8,200 nucleotides of DNA from Actinomycetota bacterium (GTDB taxonomy: Bacteria > Actinomycetota > Thermoleophilia > Gaiellales > Gaiellaceae): positions 1 to 8,200 of the forward strand of contig VGCB01000097.1 in assembly GCA_016870235.1 (NCBI GenBank), given 5' to 3'. Of the stretch, positions 6,037 to 8,200 are shown in pieces (position 1 is the stretch's first letter; every line of letters starts with the position of its first letter). The position numbers and the translations under genes were made by a program. The notes beneath the pieces were generated by a model. That model saw only the letters and a list, made by a program, of their open reading frames with translations. It searched no databases and had not been told where the DNA came from.

Positions 6037-6699
6037 CCCGGGGACGAAGAAGAAGTCGCCGTCGTTGAAGAGGCACGCACCGTACGACCCCTGCTTGACG
6101 ACGACGGCGCGAGGCCCGAGATCGCAGATCTCGCGGGCAGCGCGGGCGAGGTTCGGCTCCCGGGTGAGCATCCGCAGCTCGGCGTCGTTCAAGACCACGA
6201 TCTCGACCGCGCGGATCGCCTCGACGAGCGAGTCCCGGGCCGACTCGATCCAGTAGTTCATCGAGTCGAGCCCGGCGATCGACGCGGCGACGCACTGCTC
6301 CCGGACGCGCCGCTGCAGATCGGGCTGGATGTTCGCGAGGAAGACGACGTCCGCCGACCGCGCCCCCGCCGTGAGAACGGGGTCGAAGCCGGCGAAGACG
6401 TTCAGCTGGGTGTCGAGCGTGTGTGCGACCTGCATGTCGTCCTCGTACCGTCCGGCCCAGAAGAACGACTTCTGCCCCGCGACCTGCTCCACGTCGTCGG
6501 TGTTGATCCCGCGCGAGACGAAGACGTCGAGCTCCTCCGCGCCGAAGTCCTGGCCGACGACCCCGACGACCCGCACGTCGGTGAAGAACCTCGCCGCGAG
6601 CGAGAAGTGGGTGGCGGCGCCGCCGAGGATCCGGTCGCGCTTCCCGAACGGCGTCTCGAGCGCGTCGAAGGCGACCGAGCCGACGACGGTGACGGTCAT
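6037..6699 (-). pseudogene. PfkB-family sugar/nucleoside kinase, 3' end cut by IS3 remnant
   Basis: Residues 1-221 are a PfkB/ribokinase-type kinase. They begin VTVVGSVAFDALETPFG, with the substrate-site LGGAATHFSLAARFF (about 25-39) and VGVVGQDFG, then DSMNYWIES, VVLNDAELRMLT and VVVKQGSYGACLF. After FFFVPG the sequence becomes IS3 transposase. The family normally continues for about 80 residues containing the DPTGAGD motif with the catalytic base Asp and much of the ATP site, and all of that is missing. The open frame runs on to 5884 as a 271-residue chimera, which should not be an active kinase. The ATG overlaps the metK stop by four bases (ATGA), so the two were an operon. That context suggests a role in the methyl cycle, for example adenosine or another nucleoside as substrate; this is inference. 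Confidence 0.85.
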
Positions 6700-7961
6700 C
6701 CCGCCACCGGCACGAGCGACGCCGCCGCCTGCCGGAGCGCGCCCGCCTTGTCGGTGCGCTCCCACGTGAAGTCGTGCTCGGCCCGGCCGAAGTGCCCGTA
6801 GGCCGCCGTCTTCGAGTAGATCGGGCGCCGGAGGTCGAGGTCGCGGAGGATCGCGCCGGGCCGGAGGTCGAAGTGCTCGAGGATCAGCTCGCGGATCCGG
6901 GCGACCGCGATCGTCTCGGTGCCGAAGCACTCGACCTGGATCGAGAACGGCCGGGCCATCCCGATCGCGTAGGCGACCTGCAGCTCGCAGCGATCGGCGA
7001 GCCCGGCGGCGACGACGTTCTTCGCCACGTAGCGGGCCGCGTAGGCCGCCGAGCGGTCGACCTTGGTCGGGTCCTTGCCCGAGAACGCGCCGCCGCCGTG
7101 GCGGGCAGCGCCGCCGTACGTGTCGACGATGATCTTGCGGCCAGTCAGGCCCGTGTCGCCCATCGGGCCGCCGACGACGAAGCGGCCGGTCGGGTTCACG
7201 TGCACGAAGTCCTTGTGCTCGAGCCTCGCCTCGTCGTACATGTGCCGCGGCAGGATCGGATGGAGGACGCGCTCGATCAGGTCCGGCTTGATCAGCGACT
7301 CCGAGTCGATCCCGTCCGCGTGCTGCGTCGAGATCAGCACCCGCTCGATCTCGACCGGCCGCTGCCGCCCGTGCTCGTCGACCTCGTAGCGCACCGTCAC
7401 CTGCGACTTCCCGTCCGGACGCAGGTAGTGCAGCTCGTCGGACTTGCGGACCTCGGCCATCCGCTTGCAGATCTTGTGCGCGAGCACGATCGGCAGCGGC
7501 ATTAGCTCCTCGGTCTCCCGGCACGCGTAGCCGAACATCATCCCCTGGTCGCCGGCGCCGAGCTTCTCGAGCGGGTCGTCCTGGCCGGGCTGGTGCTCGG
7601 TCTCGTAGGACGAGTCGACGCCCTGCGCGATGTCGCCCGACTGCTCGTCGACCGCCACCATCACGTTGCACGTCGCCGCGTCGAAGCCGTACTCCGACCG
7701 CGTGTAGCCGATCCGCGCCACCGTCTCGCGGGCGATCCGCGGGATGTCGACCGACGCCTTCGTCGTGATCTCGCCGCCGACGAGCACGAGGCCCGTCGTC
7801 AGGAAGGTCTCGCAGGCGACGCGGGCGTGCGGGTCGCGGTCGAGGATCGCGTCCAGCACGGCGTCGGAGATCTGGTCCGCCATCTTGTCCGGATGCCCCT
7901 CCGTGACCGACTCCGACGTGAAGTGGAACTCGCCCGATCGCGAAAGCTCTGGCACAGTCAC
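6696..7961 (-). CDS. metK: S-adenosylmethionine synthetase
   Basis: MetK makes S-adenosylmethionine from ATP and methionine in the cytoplasm, releasing phosphate and pyrophosphate. The 421-residue protein is complete: GHPDK (22-26) near the N-terminus binds ATP/metal, [12 protein letters not shown] (135-146) is the first family signature, and [19 protein letters not shown] (289-307) is the phosphate-binding second signature. [21 protein letters not shown] precedes the latter. Length is slightly above that of the E. coli enzyme, as usual in actinobacteria. The GTG at 7961 is close to GAGGA; the in-frame GTG at 7955 has better spacing from that site and may be the true start, shortening the protein by two residues. 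A sigma-70-type promoter lies just upstream with a leader of only some 20 bases, which leaves no room for a SAM riboswitch. It is coupled to the broken kinase downstream. Confidence 0.97.
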   Translation of the reverse strand: MTVPELSRSGEFHFTSESVTEGHPDKMADQISDAVLDAILDRDPHARVACETFLTTGLVLVGGEITTKASVDIPRIARETVARIGYTRSEYGFDAATCNVMVAVDEQSGDIAQGVDSSYETEHQPGQDDPLEKLGAGDQGMMFGYACRETEELMPLPIVLAHKICKRMAEVRKSDELHYLRPDGKSQVTVRYEVDEHGRQRPVEIERVLISTQHADGIDSESLIKPDLIERVLHPILPRHMYDEARLEHKDFVHVNPTGRFVVGGPMGDTGLTGRKIIVDTYGGAARHGGGAFSGKDPTKVDRSAAYAARYVAKNVVAAGLADRCELQVAYAIGMARPFSIQVECFGTETIAVARIRELILEHFDLRPGAILRDLDLRRPIYSKTAAYGHFGRAEHDFTWERTDKAGALRQAAASLVPVAG

Positions 7962-7989
7962 CGTCCTCTAAGGCGTTGTTGGTGCGAGG

Positions 7990-8019
7990 ACTGTAGACCG
8001 ATGGTCGGGAGAGCGACAA
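7990..8019 (-). promoter_or_regulatory. metK promoter
   Basis: On the reverse strand TTGTCG (8019-8014) and TACAGT (7995-7990) are 18 bases apart, each matching four of six consensus positions. Transcription would start near 7983, about 20 bases before metK, followed by AGAGGA as ribosome binding site. Confidence 0.45.
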
Positions 8020-8066
8020 GGCAACCGCACGAGATTCGGTGGACAGGGGCTGAGAGGCCCGCCGTC

Positions 8067-8103
8067 CGAACGTTTGCCTCGCGAGTCCGTTCGCAACCGA
8101 ACG
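8067..8103. promoter_or_regulatory. CGAACG/CGTTCG inverted repeats, possible operator
   Basis: CGAACG occurs at 8067-8072 and 8098-8103 and its complement CGTTCG at 8088-8093. The last two form a perfect six-pair palindrome with a CAAC spacer, 16 bases before the GTG of the divergent gene. The arrangement may be a regulator site or simply a hairpin in its leader. Confidence 0.25.
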
Positions 8104-8119
8104 ATCGACGGACGGCGCC

Positions 8120-8200
8120 GTGATCAACCTCGAGCTCAAGGTGCGCGACGGCGACCCGAGCGCCACCGTCGTCGCCTGCCGCCGGCTCGGGGCGCGCGAC
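8120..8200 (+). CDS. Probable CYTH-domain protein (class IV adenylate cyclase-like), N-terminal part
   Basis: Only the first 27 codons are in the window. They start with GTG and read VINLELKVRDGD, then end in RRLGARD. The ExK pattern in NLELKVR followed about 15 residues later by LGA is the hallmark of the CYTH fold (class IV adenylate cyclases, thiamine triphosphatases), in which the ExExK-like strand binds phosphate and metal. Here the motif reads L-E-L-K, as in many cyclase-like members. The function of this copy (cAMP, triphosphate hydrolysis or other) cannot be told from so little. It is divergent from metK, with about 160 bases between the two starts. Confidence 0.6.
   Translation, partial: MINLELKVRDGDPSATVVACRRLGARD

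Noticed and set aside
7962..8119. SAM riboswitch upstream of metK
   Set aside because: The likely promoter leaves only about 20 bases of leader, and I see no SAM-I, SAM-II or SAM-IV core pattern in the intergenic sequence.
6421..8123. Several forward frames opposite metK and the kinase
   Set aside because: They are low-complexity Val/Arg/Asp-rich shadows of well-supported reverse-strand genes.
1..8200. CRISPR array, rRNA genes or origin of replication
   Set aside because: No regularly spaced repeats, rRNA-like stretches or DnaA-box clusters were found.

Overview
The window is very GC-rich and reads like an actinobacterial chromosome. Its GC-rich codon choice, frequent GTG starts and apparently leaderless promoters fit that. 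The style of the cupredoxin, IPT/TIG and metK/PfkB genes suggests a deep-branching, Thermoleophilia-like lineage; this taxonomic guess is inference from family resemblance.

Layout, left to right. (1) Bases 1-744 look like the end of an integrated element: the C-terminal part of a WYL-type protein (+), about 240 bases of apparent non-coding DNA, then the 3' half of a tRNA-Lys (745-786) with no matching 5' half, which is the usual footprint of tRNA-targeted integration. (2) After about 350 bases without a gene, a leaderless promoter drives a tightly coupled pair (+): a 160-residue protein of unknown function with a DUF5678-like C-terminus, and a retropepsin-like aspartic protease. Their stop and start codons overlap by 4 bases. 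(3) Next comes an aldo/keto reductase (-) that has lost its first part, back to back with a small JAMM/MPN metalloprotease (+). (4) A signal-less cupredoxin remnant (-) and a short orphan C-terminal reading frame (+) lie just before a secreted protein with IPT/TIG repeats (+), also from an apparently leaderless promoter. (5) An IS3-family transposase remnant (-) is fused in frame to a PfkB-type sugar/nucleoside kinase, which loses its catalytic C-terminus; the remnant itself carries a one-base frameshift. (6) The kinase is translationally coupled to an intact metK (S-adenosylmethionine synthetase, -). Divergent from metK, the first 27 codons of a probable CYTH-domain protein (+) run off the right edge.

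metK is an intact housekeeping gene. The stretch between about 3000 and 6040 is unusually worn: at least three genes are cut (aldo/keto reductase 5' end, cupredoxin 5' end, kinase 3' end). It looks like an old site of insertion, deletion and rearrangement. The most promising under-described unit is the DUF5678-like/retropepsin gene pair at 1145-2016.
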